Under the pieces are notes generated by a model. That model made no database searches. It saw only the letters and a list, made by a program, of their open reading frames with translations, and was not told the DNA's origin. Positions 7,469 through 12,953 of a DNA stretch of 12,953 nucleotides are shown here, in pieces. Origin of the DNA: Phocaeicola_A sp963652075 (GTDB taxonomy: Bacteria > Bacteroidota > Bacteroidia > Bacteroidales > Bacteroidaceae); the NCBI GenBank assembly GCA_963652075.1, contig CAVJRQ010000050.1, forward strand, positions 1-12,953. Reading direction: 5' to 3'. Every line of letters starts with the position of its first letter. Positions within the stretch are counted from its first letter, which is position 1. The position numbers and the translations under genes were made by a program.

Positions 7469-7516
7469 GCCATAGAACCCCGTTTCTGAGGTCTGATGAG
7501 AAAAATCCCTCTAAAA

Positions 7517-7558
7517 TTTGCTTATTAATTCAAAAATAAGCAATACCTTTGTTGAAAA
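7517..7558 (+). promoter_or_regulatory. predicted promoter of the sppA operon
   Basis: TTTG at 7517-7520 and TACCTTTG at 7544-7551 are both exact matches to the Bacteroidota -33 and -7 elements. The spacing is 23 bp, slightly longer than the usual 19-21. Initiation near 7558 gives a 5' UTR of about 36 nt to the ATG at 7594. Confidence 0.65.
7520..7541. promoter_or_regulatory. operator-like inverted repeat within the sppA promoter
   Basis: GCTTATT (7520-7526) and AATAAGC (7535-7541) form a perfect 7-bp inverted repeat with an 8-nt centre. It fills the spacer between the predicted -33 and -7 elements, a classical place for a repressor site. It could also be a weak AT-rich hairpin ending the upstream operon, but no U-tract follows. 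Confidence 0.4.
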
Positions 7559-7593
7559 CATGATTGTGTTTAACTTTTTATGGTACATCCGTC

Positions 7594-9360
7594 ATGAAGG
7601 ACTTCATCAAGTATACACTCGCCACCATAACCGGTTTGATTGTTACCGGAGGAATCTGCCTCTGTTTGTGCATTGTCGCCATAGGCGCGATAGTAGCTTT
7701 CGCCTCCGGGCCTCAAGAGACGGAAGTGAGGGAGAATTCCGTCATGGTGCTCGACCTCACGGGTAGCGTCACGGAACAGGCTTCGGAAGATTCGCCGGTG
7801 AGCATGCTGGTGGGAGACCAATTCACCGCCATGGGTCTGAAGGAGATTCTGGCGGCTATTGAAGAAGCGAAATATACTCCCCAGATAAAGGGTATCTATC
7901 TGCGGGCAGGTGACCTGGTTGCCGGTCCGGCCACACTCCATGCCATTCGGGACGCGCTGCTTGGTTTCAAGGAAGAGAAATTCATCGTTGCCTATGGCGA
8001 CAACTACACCCAAGGCTGCTACTACCTCTGCAGCGTGGCGGACAAGGTGATGCTCAACCCCATCGGCAGCGTCAACTGGGAGGGCCTCTCCTCACAAACG
8101 ATGTACTACAAGGATTTGCTCGACAAGGTTGGCGTAGACATGCAGATATTCAAGGTGGGTACTTACAAGGCGGCGGTGGAGCCTTTTACCTCCAACGGTA
8201 TGGGCGACGACAACCGCGAACAGGTTACCGCCTACCTGCAGTCCGTCTGGGGCAACATTGTGGACGCTGTGGGGACTTCGCGCAAAGTCAGTGCCGACTC
8301 GCTCAACCGCTTTGCCGACCGGTTCATCTCCGTGAGCGAAGCCGCCGAATTCGTGAAAGTGGGCATGGTGGACACACTGGTTTATCAGAACGACGTGAAG
8401 GAGGTGTTGAAAGCGTATGCCGGAGTTGAAGAAGCCGAAGAGCTCAATCTGCTTAGCCTAAGCGAGATGATGAATATCCCCTTTGAAGAAGCGGTCTCTG
8501 TGGAAGACGGCATTGCCGTCTACTATGCGGAAGGCGAAATAGACGGCTATGGAATGTCGGAAGAGGGCATTGACTCCCGAAAGATGTGCCGCGCCCTGCG
8601 CATGTTGGCGGAGGAGGATGACATCAAGGCCGTCGTGCTGCGCGTGAACTCGCCCGGTGGCAGCGCTTTCGGTTCGGAGCAGATATGGAACGAGGTAAAG
8701 AGGCTGAAAGCGAGAAAACCGGTGATAGTCTCCATGGGCGACTATGCCGCGTCGGGCGGTTACTACATTTCGTGCGCAGCGACCAAGATTGTGGCCGAGC
8801 CCACTACGCTGACCGGCTCGATAGGCATTTTCGGGATGGTGCCCAGCTTCGAGCAGGTGATGACCGAAAAGCTCGGCTTGCACGTCGATGAGGTAAAGAC
8901 CAATAAGTTTGCCGGGACAAACGGGCTCGTCCGTTCCTTCAACGATGAAGAGCGCGGTTATATACAGAAAAGCGTGAATCGCGGGTACGAGCTGTTCGTT
9001 TCCCGTTGTGCGGATGGCAGAAGCCTGTCCACGGACTCCATCAAGAGTTTGGCCGAGGGACGTGTCTGGACCGGCGAGGCCGCACAAGAGTTAGGTTTGG
9101 TGGACGAGTTGGGAGGCATTGACACCGCTATCGCCATGGCTGCCATCGAGGCCAACATCGGTGATTACTTCCTCGTGAGCTATCCGCTGAAAGAGGATAT
9201 GCTGACCAAACTGCTCAACAGCAAGAAGGAGGACTATATCCGTGAAACGCTCCGCGACAAACTGCCGGAATTCTATCCTTGCATAGAGTTCATCCAAAAC
9301 ATAGACAAGAAAGACAAGATGCAGGCTCGCCTTCCTTTCGGGCTAAACCTGAATCTCTAA
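7594..9360 (+). CDS. sppA: signal peptide peptidase SppA, 67K type
   Basis: Membrane-bound serine protease that degrades signal peptides left after protein export. The 588-residue length matches the long, internally duplicated (67K) form. A single N-terminal membrane segment lies at about 12-37, with the rest on the periplasmic side. Two peptidase S49 domains follow. The N-terminal one holds the general base Lys192 in KVGTYKAAVEPF. The C-terminal one holds the nucleophile Ser387 in GDYAASGGYYIS (codon at 8752), after VNSPGG (351-356). This is the same Lys/Ser dyad split between halves as in E. coli SppA. A TTG at 7564 is in frame upstream, but it lies only about 6 nt after the predicted transcription start, so the ATG at 7594 is preferred. 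It is the first gene of the sppA-lpxK-pnp-thiL run, with 21 bp to lpxK. Confidence 0.96.
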   Translation: MKDFIKYTLATITGLIVTGGICLCLCIVAIGAIVAFASGPQETEVRENSVMVLDLTGSVTEQASEDSPVSMLVGDQFTAMGLKEILAAIEEAKYTPQIKGIYLRAGDLVAGPATLHAIRDALLGFKEEKFIVAYGDNYTQGCYYLCSVADKVMLNPIGSVNWEGLSSQTMYYKDLLDKVGVDMQIFKVGTYKAAVEPFTSNGMGDDNREQVTAYLQSVWGNIVDAVGTSRKVSADSLNRFADRFISVSEAAEFVKVGMVDTLVYQNDVKEVLKAYAGVEEAEELNLLSLSEMMNIPFEEAVSVEDGIAVYYAEGEIDGYGMSEEGIDSRKMCRALRMLAEEDDIKAVVLRVNSPGGSAFGSEQIWNEVKRLKARKPVIVSMGDYAASGGYYISCAATKIVAEPTTLTGSIGIFGMVPSFEQVMTEKLGLHVDEVKTNKFAGTNGLVRSFNDEERGYIQKSVNRGYELFVSRCADGRSLSTDSIKSLAEGRVWTGEAAQELGLVDELGGIDTAIAMAAIEANIGDYFLVSYPLKEDMLTKLLNSKKEDYIRETLRDKLPEFYPCIEFIQNIDKKDKMQARLPFGLNLNL

Positions 9361-9381
9361 CAAACAACTTAAAAACCGCCA

Positions 9382-10494
9382 ATGAACGACACACACCCAC
9401 AAATCAACCGATGGCTCTATCCCCTGTCAATGCTCTACGGTATCGGGGTGGCTTTCCGCAATTATCTGTTCAACATGGGCTTCCTCCAGTCGAAGACCTA
9501 TGACGTGCCGGTTATCTCCGTCGGCAACATCACCGTAGGCGGCACTGGCAAGACTCCCCACACGGAGTTTCTCGTTCGCCATCTGCAGGAACACTTCAAG
9601 GTGGCTGTGCTCAGCCGCGGATACAAGCGTAAATCCAAAGGATTCGTATTGGCCACGGAAAAGACAAAAGCGTCCATGATTGGCGACGAGCCTTACCAGA
9701 TAAAACACAAGTTTCCCGATTGCTATGTGGCGGTGGACAAAGACCGCTGCCACGGCATAGAAGAACTGAGCCGCCAAAGTGTGGCGCCGGGCACGGACCT
9801 GATTCTGCTCGACGATGCCTTCCAACATCGCTACGTAAAGCCAGGCATCAGCATTCTGCTGTGCAACTACAACCGCCCGTTCAACGAGGACACGCTCCTG
9901 CCGGCAGGACGGTTGCGCGAGCCCGTCAAGGGGAAAGACCGTGCCAACATCGTCATCGTAACGAAATGTCCCGTCGACCTCAAGCCGATGGACTATCGCA
10001 TCATAGCGAAAAACCTCAGTCTCTATCCCTTCCAGAAACTCTACTTCTCCACCATGGAGTATGACAACCTGAAACCGGTCTTCGCGGATACGGAACCGTT
10101 GCCGTTGGAGGTCTTGCGCGACAACCAGAACATATTGCTCATCACGGGCATCGCCTCGCCGCGTCCCTTGGAAGAGAAGATCCGTTGTTACAGCAAACGC
10201 ATCAACACGCTTCACTACGCGGACCATCATCCGTTCTCGAGGAATGACGTGAAACAGATGCTGTCGGCTTTCAACCGGTTAGACCCCGGGAAACGTATCG
10301 TCATCACCACCGAGAAGGACGCTGCCCGCATGCATGACCTCGCCTTGGACGACGCGTTCAAGAGCAGCCTCTATGCCCTTCCCGTCAAGGTGACATTCCT
10401 GCTGGACGGAGAGAAAGAACTTATCAATGATATTGTCAAATATGTTAGAACGAATTCAAGAGACAACGTCCTACGTCAGAAGCAGAATGCATAG
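9382..10494 (+). CDS. lpxK: tetraacyldisaccharide 4'-kinase LpxK
   Basis: Inner-membrane kinase of lipid A synthesis: it adds the 4'-phosphate to the tetraacyldisaccharide 1-phosphate precursor using ATP. The protein has 370 residues. The N-terminal membrane-associated helix includes the typical LYGIGVAFRNYLFNMGFLQS. The Walker A (P-loop) motif GGTGKTP is at 53-59 inside GNITVGGTGKTPH. SRGYKRK (78-84), GDEP (101-104), LLDDAFQHR (142-150) and PAGRLREP (174-181) are all family hallmarks. The DDAFQHR segment carries the Asp and His used in catalysis. Later segments HYADHHPFS and TTEKDAARM fit the C-terminal domain. Many Bacteroides make mono-phosphorylated (1-phosphate) lipid A because LpxF removes the 4'-phosphate afterwards, so the enzyme is still needed. 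The last 53 bp overlap the pnp gene in another frame. Confidence 0.97.
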   Translation: MNDTHPQINRWLYPLSMLYGIGVAFRNYLFNMGFLQSKTYDVPVISVGNITVGGTGKTPHTEFLVRHLQEHFKVAVLSRGYKRKSKGFVLATEKTKASMIGDEPYQIKHKFPDCYVAVDKDRCHGIEELSRQSVAPGTDLILLDDAFQHRYVKPGISILLCNYNRPFNEDTLLPAGRLREPVKGKDRANIVIVTKCPVDLKPMDYRIIAKNLSLYPFQKLYFSTMEYDNLKPVFADTEPLPLEVLRDNQNILLITGIASPRPLEEKIRCYSKRINTLHYADHHPFSRNDVKQMLSAFNRLDPGKRIVITTEKDAARMHDLALDDAFKSSLYALPVKVTFLLDGEKELINDIVKYVRTNSRDNVLRQKQNA

Positions 10495-11251
10495 CAGCCC
10501 GAAAACTGCCATCATCCTGGGGACCGGACTGGGTAGTCTGGCTGGCGAGAGTACCGGCAAATACGAGATTCCCTATCAAGAAATACCCAACTTCCCCGTA
10601 TCTACCGTGGAGGGACACAGCGGAAAGCTCCTGTTCGGGAAGTTGGGGAGCAAGGACATCCTTGCCATGCAGGGACGGTTTCACTACTACGAAGGCTACT
10701 CCATGAAAGAGGTAACCTTCCCCATCCGTGTGATGCGCGAGCTGGGCATCACCACGCTCTTCGTATCCAACGCCGCGGGAGGCACCAATCCCCGTTTCTC
10801 CATCGGCGACCTGATGATAATCACCGACCACATCAACTTCTTCCCCGAGCACCCGTTGCGCGGCAAGAACATTCCTTACGGCCCGCGTTTCCCGGACATG
10901 AGCGAAGCGTATGACAAGGAATTGGTGACCAAAGCCAAGGCGATAGCCTCCGGACTGGGCTTCGCCGTGCAGGAAGGCGTTTACCTGGGCACGCAAGGCC
11001 CCACCTACGAAACTCCGGCCGAATACCGCATGTTCCGCAGCTTCGGTGCCGATGCCGTGGGCATGTCCACCATCCCCGAAGTGATTGTGGCCAGGCATTG
11101 CGGGATGCGCGTGTTCGGCATCTCGGTCATCACGGACCTGGGCGTCGAGGGAAAGATTACGGAAATAACCCATGAGGAAGTGCAACAGGCTGCCGACAAG
11201 GCACAACCGCGGATGACCGCCATCATGCGCGAACTCATAAACAGATATTGA
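10442..11251 (+). CDS. purine nucleoside phosphorylase, trimeric type
   Basis: Cytoplasmic enzyme of purine salvage that splits purine (deoxy)nucleosides with phosphate to free base and (deoxy)ribose 1-phosphate. The 269 residues align along their whole length with trimeric (type I) PNP. Phosphate-site elements are IILGTGLGSLA (24-34), GHSG (58-61), MQGRFHYYEGY (76-86) and Ser209 in GMSTIPEVIVARHCG. The base-site Glu190 lies in GPTYETPAE and His244 in ITHEEV. The residue matching human Asn243 is Asp232 (FGISVITDLG), a change known to alter base preference. I chose the ATG at 10442 (MLERIQETT); an in-frame ATG at 10427 would enlarge the overlap with lpxK from 53 to 68 bp. The overlap suggests translational coupling. 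Only 3 bp separate the stop from thiL. Named by family only, since base specificity is uncertain. Confidence 0.95.
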   Translation: MLERIQETTSYVRSRMHSSPKTAIILGTGLGSLAGESTGKYEIPYQEIPNFPVSTVEGHSGKLLFGKLGSKDILAMQGRFHYYEGYSMKEVTFPIRVMRELGITTLFVSNAAGGTNPRFSIGDLMIITDHINFFPEHPLRGKNIPYGPRFPDMSEAYDKELVTKAKAIASGLGFAVQEGVYLGTQGPTYETPAEYRMFRSFGADAVGMSTIPEVIVARHCGMRVFGISVITDLGVEGKITEITHEEVQQAADKAQPRMTAIMRELINRY

Positions 11252-11254
11252 CAC

Positions 11255-12289
11255 ATGCAAGAAAACAAAAGAACGGAAATAGCCACCTTGGGCGAGTTCG
11301 GACTGATAAGGCACCTGACCCAAGGCATAGAGATGAAGAATGAATCGACACGTTACGGCGTAGGCGACGACTGCGCCGTGCTCCACTATCCCGACAAGGA
11401 AGTGCTGGTGACGACCGACATGCTGATGGAGGGCGTACACTTCGACTTGGTCTACACGCCGCTGAAACATTTGGGCTACAAGTCGGCCATGGTGAACATC
11501 TCCGACATCTATGCCATGAACGGCACGCCTCGGCAGTTAACCGTGTCGGTGGCACTCTCCAAGCGTTTCTGCATCGAGGACATGGAGGAATTCTATGCCG
11601 GGCTGAAGCTCGCGTGCGAGGCTCATCATGTGGACATCATCGGGGGTGACACCACCTCGTCGCTCACCGGACTGGCCATCAGCGTCACCTGCATCGGCGA
11701 GGCGGACAAAGACCAAATTGTCTACCGCAACGGCGCACACGACACCGACCTTATCTGCGTGTCGGGCGACCTCGGAGCCGCCTACATGGGACTGCAGCTG
11801 TTGGAGCGTGAGAAGAGCGTGTTCGCGGGACAGAAGGAGGTCAACCCCGACTTCAGCGGCAAGGAATACCTGTTGGAGCGTCAGCTGAAACCCGAAGCCC
11901 GTGGCGACATCATCGAGAAGCTGCGTCAGGCAGGCATCAAACCGACAGCGATGATGGATATCTCGGACGGCCTCTCGTCCGAGTTGCTGCACATCTGCAG
12001 TCAGAGCAAGGTGGGCTGCCGTGTCTACGAAGAGCGTATCCCGCTGGACTATCAAACCGCGGTGATGGCGGAGGAGCTGAACATGAACGTGAGCACCTGC
12101 GCCCTGAACGGCGGTGAGGACTACGAGCTTCTGTTCACCGTTCCGCTCGCCGACCACGAACGCGTCGCCGGGATAGAGGATGTCCGCATCATCGGTCACA
12201 TCACCAAGCCGGAGCTCGGCACCGCCCTCATCACCCGCGACGGCCAAGAGTTTGAGCTGAAGGCGCAAGGCTGGAATCCGTTGCAGTAG
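11255..12289 (+). CDS. thiL: thiamine-monophosphate kinase ThiL
   Basis: Catalyses the last step of thiamine diphosphate synthesis: ATP-dependent phosphorylation of thiamine monophosphate. The 344 residues are normal for the family, an AIR synthetase-like (PurM) fold. Visible motifs in order: LGEFGLIRHL (12-21), GVGDDCAV (35-42), TTDMLMEGVHF (53-63), NISDIYAM (81-88), GGDTT (130-134), MDISDGL (234-240) and NGGEDYELLF (285-294). The Asp-rich motifs bind the metal ions of the nucleotide and thiamine phosphate. It begins 3 bp after the pnp stop and is the last gene of the run. No other thi gene and no TPP riboswitch are visible in the window, so its expression probably follows the sppA operon rather than thiamine control. 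A long inverted repeat with a T-run lies 17 bp after the stop. Confidence 0.96.
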   Translation: MQENKRTEIATLGEFGLIRHLTQGIEMKNESTRYGVGDDCAVLHYPDKEVLVTTDMLMEGVHFDLVYTPLKHLGYKSAMVNISDIYAMNGTPRQLTVSVALSKRFCIEDMEEFYAGLKLACEAHHVDIIGGDTTSSLTGLAISVTCIGEADKDQIVYRNGAHDTDLICVSGDLGAAYMGLQLLEREKSVFAGQKEVNPDFSGKEYLLERQLKPEARGDIIEKLRQAGIKPTAMMDISDGLSSELLHICSQSKVGCRVYEERIPLDYQTAVMAEELNMNVSTCALNGGEDYELLFTVPLADHERVAGIEDVRIIGHITKPELGTALITRDGQEFELKAQGWNPLQ

Positions 12290-12306
12290 TCAGCCCTGTA
12301 CGGACG

Positions 12307-12380
12307 TAAAAAACGGGACTATACCTCGTTGGAACTTGAGGTACTACCTCGTTGGGCTTCGGGACTATACCCGTTTTTTG
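12307..12380 (+). terminator. terminator-like inverted repeat after thiL
   Basis: AAAAAACGGG (12308-12317) and CCCGTTTTTT (12370-12379) form a perfect 10-bp inverted repeat whose right arm ends in six T, as in an intrinsic terminator. The enclosed 52 nt are not random: they hold 23-bp degenerate repeats and a smaller hairpin, TACCTC (12322-12327) with GAGGTA (12338-12343). The large loop makes it an unusual terminator, but position and T-run fit the end of the sppA-thiL transcript. Confidence 0.6.
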
Positions 12381-12381
12381 G
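12315..12381. repeat. 23-bp-period degenerate repeats
   Basis: Units begin at 12315, 12338 and 12361. GGGACTATACC occurs in units 1 and 3; ACCTCGTTGG occurs in units 1 and 2. The general form, a short palindromic part (AGGTACTACCT in unit 2) followed by CGTTGG, recalls the 22-bp repeats at 57-157 and 12401-12440 but is clearly diverged. Function unknown. Confidence 0.6.
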
Positions 12382-12400
12382 TGGACGGTTCGCTGGTTTG

Positions 12401-12440
12401 AACGTAAGTACTTGCATCGGGCAACGTAAGTACTTGCATG
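12401..12440. repeat. two inverted copies of the 22-bp palindromic repeat
   Basis: AACGTAAGTACTTGCAT occurs at 12401 and 12423, again 22 bp apart. Read on the minus strand it is GCCCGATGCAAGTACTTACG, which differs from the left-hand array sequence by one base (C for T). The core GTAAGTACTTGC has one mismatch from the perfect palindrome. Both copies share the same substitution, so they probably arose by local duplication. It lies between the thiL terminator and the tRNA-Phe promoter. Confidence 0.9.
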
Positions 12441-12588
12441 AAACATCGAGGTAAAACATCGCATTGGGGAGTAAGACCAAGTTGGATATGGAATAAAAAC
12501 AAGCCTTCTTAAATGAAAGAACCGTGAAGAGCCGCAACAAAATCGGAAATATTTTCCTCCAATAGTTGCGAGGTTCAAAAGTTTGGCT
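12441..12588. other. remaining non-coding spacer before tRNA-Phe
   Basis: The 332 nt between thiL and the tRNA gene hold the terminator, both repeat types and the tRNA promoter. In the rest I see only AAACATCG twice (12441 and 12454), 13 bp apart, and a 5-bp hairpin GGAAA/TTTCC at 12545-12557. I see no gene. Confidence 0.6.
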
Positions 12589-12603
12589 TACCTTTGCACC
12601 GCA
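12565..12603 (+). promoter_or_regulatory. predicted tRNA-Phe promoter
   Basis: TACCTTTG at 12589-12596 matches the -7 consensus exactly. GTTG at 12565-12568, 20 bp upstream, is a one-base mismatch to the -33 element. Initiation near 12603 would lie about 19 nt ahead of the mature tRNA. Confidence 0.65.
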
Positions 12604-12621
12604 AAAGAACAAAAGGCGTAT

Positions 12622-12694
12622 GGTGCCATAGCTCAGTTGGTAGAGCAAAGGACTGAAAATCCTTGTGTCACTGGTTCGATTCCCGTTGGCACCA
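12622..12694 (+). tRNA. tRNA-Phe (anticodon GAA)
   Basis: A 73-nt cloverleaf: acceptor GGTGCCA/TGGCACC, D stem GCTC/GAGC, anticodon stem AAGGA/TCCTT around loop CTGAAAA with anticodon GAA at 12655-12657, a 5-nt variable loop, and T loop TTCGATT. The discriminator base is A. The 3' CCA is not encoded (next bases are CGA), so it must be added by the CCA-adding enzyme. The T stem ACTGG/CCCGT has one U-C mismatch (positions 51 and 63). It has its own promoter and terminator and appears monocistronic. Confidence 0.97.
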
Positions 12695-12696
12695 CG

Positions 12697-12731
12697 AAAG
12701 AGAGTTACAGAAATGCAGCTCTCTTTTTGTT
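12697..12731 (+). terminator. intrinsic terminator of tRNA-Phe
   Basis: AAAGAGAG (12697-12704) pairs perfectly with CTCTCTTT (12719-12726), and the stem can extend by a wobble pair and one more pair. The right arm runs into TTTTTGTTT. It starts two bases after the tRNA gene. A weaker hairpin, TCGGA/TCCGA followed by CTTTTT (12741-12768), may be a backup. Confidence 0.85.
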
Positions 12732-12851
12732 TGTATAACCTCGGACTTCGGGGGCATTCCGACTTTTTGGGGTCAGCGGATATCCTCGGTTGGTGACGTC
12801 AGGTAATCAGAACCCGACATTTTCCAGTCCGGCATCCGTGCCGCTTCCGCA

Positions 12852-12953
12852 TCACTTCACTTCCCAGCCGTCTATCGTTCCCGTCTTCGAAGAGAAGTTG
12901 CAACCTATCTGGTAGACGGTCCTGCCGTCTGAGGCATATTCCCTTGCATATCC
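12852..12953 (-). CDS. C-terminus of a probable AAA-ATPase-like/PD-(D/E)XK (DUF1703) protein, partial
   Basis: The minus strand is open from the window edge to a TGA at 12852-12854, giving the last 33 residues of a protein. The segment VYQIGCNFSSKTGTIDGW, preceded by YASDGR, resembles the conserved C-terminal end of the Bacteroidota proteins that pair an AAA-ATPase-like domain with a DUF1703 (PDDEXK_9) nuclease-like domain; these usually end in a form of KIGVNF.S..RTID.W. These proteins are common in multiple copies in gut Bacteroides; their biological role is not established. This call rests on a short tail and memory of the family. The usual Val after IG is Cys and the usual Arg before TID is Gly, so decay of this copy cannot be excluded. 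It converges on the tRNA gene. Confidence 0.6.
   Translation of the reverse strand, partial: GYAREYASDGRTVYQIGCNFSSKTGTIDGWEVK

Noticed and set aside
7564..7593. TTG start adding 10 residues to SppA
   Set aside because: It lies about 6 nt from the predicted transcription start, and the ATG at 7594 gives a normal membrane-anchor N-terminus.
8158..8170. GTACTTAC inside sppA as another copy of the palindromic repeat
   Set aside because: It encodes the conserved KVGTYK active-site segment and lacks the surrounding repeat sequence; chance match.
10427..10441. Earlier ATG for purine nucleoside phosphorylase
   Set aside because: It adds five residues with no family support and enlarges the overlap with lpxK.
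11252..11254. TPP riboswitch before thiL
   Set aside because: Only 3 bp separate pnp and thiL, leaving no room for one, and no TPP-aptamer-like sequence was seen in the sppA leader.
57..12440. Composite transposon or genomic island bounded by inverted repeats
   Set aside because: The content between the repeats is core housekeeping genes, with no transposase, integrase or target-site duplication; the repeats are short and low-copy at each end.
12777..12796. Palindromes GGATATCC and TGACGTCA as regulatory sites
   Set aside because: Single 8-bp palindromes in a short intergenic stretch, not positioned on a recognisable promoter; expected by chance.

Overview
The window reads as chromosomal DNA from a Bacteroides-type member of the Bacteroidota. 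Five intergenic or leader regions carry a match to the Bacteroidota -7 promoter element TAnnTTTG. Shine-Dalgarno sequences are mostly weak, and the gene set is typical housekeeping content for that group (LDH-type malate dehydrogenase, 67K SppA, LpxK, trimeric purine nucleoside phosphorylase, ThiL). Species cannot be fixed by eye.

Layout. Positions 1-293 hold no gene. They contain a 22-bp-period palindromic repeat array (57-157) and two hairpins that fit the mdh 3' UTR. mdh (294-1235, minus) and a gene for a membrane-anchored coiled-coil protein (1412-2287, plus) diverge from a shared 176-bp promoter region. A four-gene efflux operon follows a leader of about 180 nt: a TolC-like outer-membrane channel, a HlyD-like adaptor, and two ABC-2-type permeases (2546-7468). 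No ATP-binding subunit is encoded with it. A new promoter with an operator-like palindrome precedes the sppA-lpxK-pnp-thiL run (7594-12289), in which the genes are tightly spaced or overlap. After thiL come a terminator-like inverted repeat containing 23-bp degenerate repeats, two more copies of the 22-bp palindromic repeat in inverted orientation, and a promoter, a tRNA-Phe(GAA) gene and its terminator. The right edge holds the last 33 codons of a minus-strand gene that resembles the C-terminus of the AAA-ATPase-like/PD-(D/E)XK (DUF1703) family.

How the parts work together. The efflux operon could span the envelope: inner-membrane permease heterodimer, periplasmic adaptor, outer-membrane channel. 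Its energy source is not encoded here. The second operon mixes envelope functions (SppA, LpxK), purine salvage (PNP) and thiamine diphosphate synthesis (ThiL), so its logic is co-expression rather than one pathway.

Most of the genes are ordinary. The best leads are the matching palindromic repeat arrays at both ends, which have the same orientation relative to the upstream transcript; the ATPase-less tandem permease operon and its leader; and an Asp at the purine-specificity position of PNP. I found no CRISPR array, IS element, phage gene or clearly new system.
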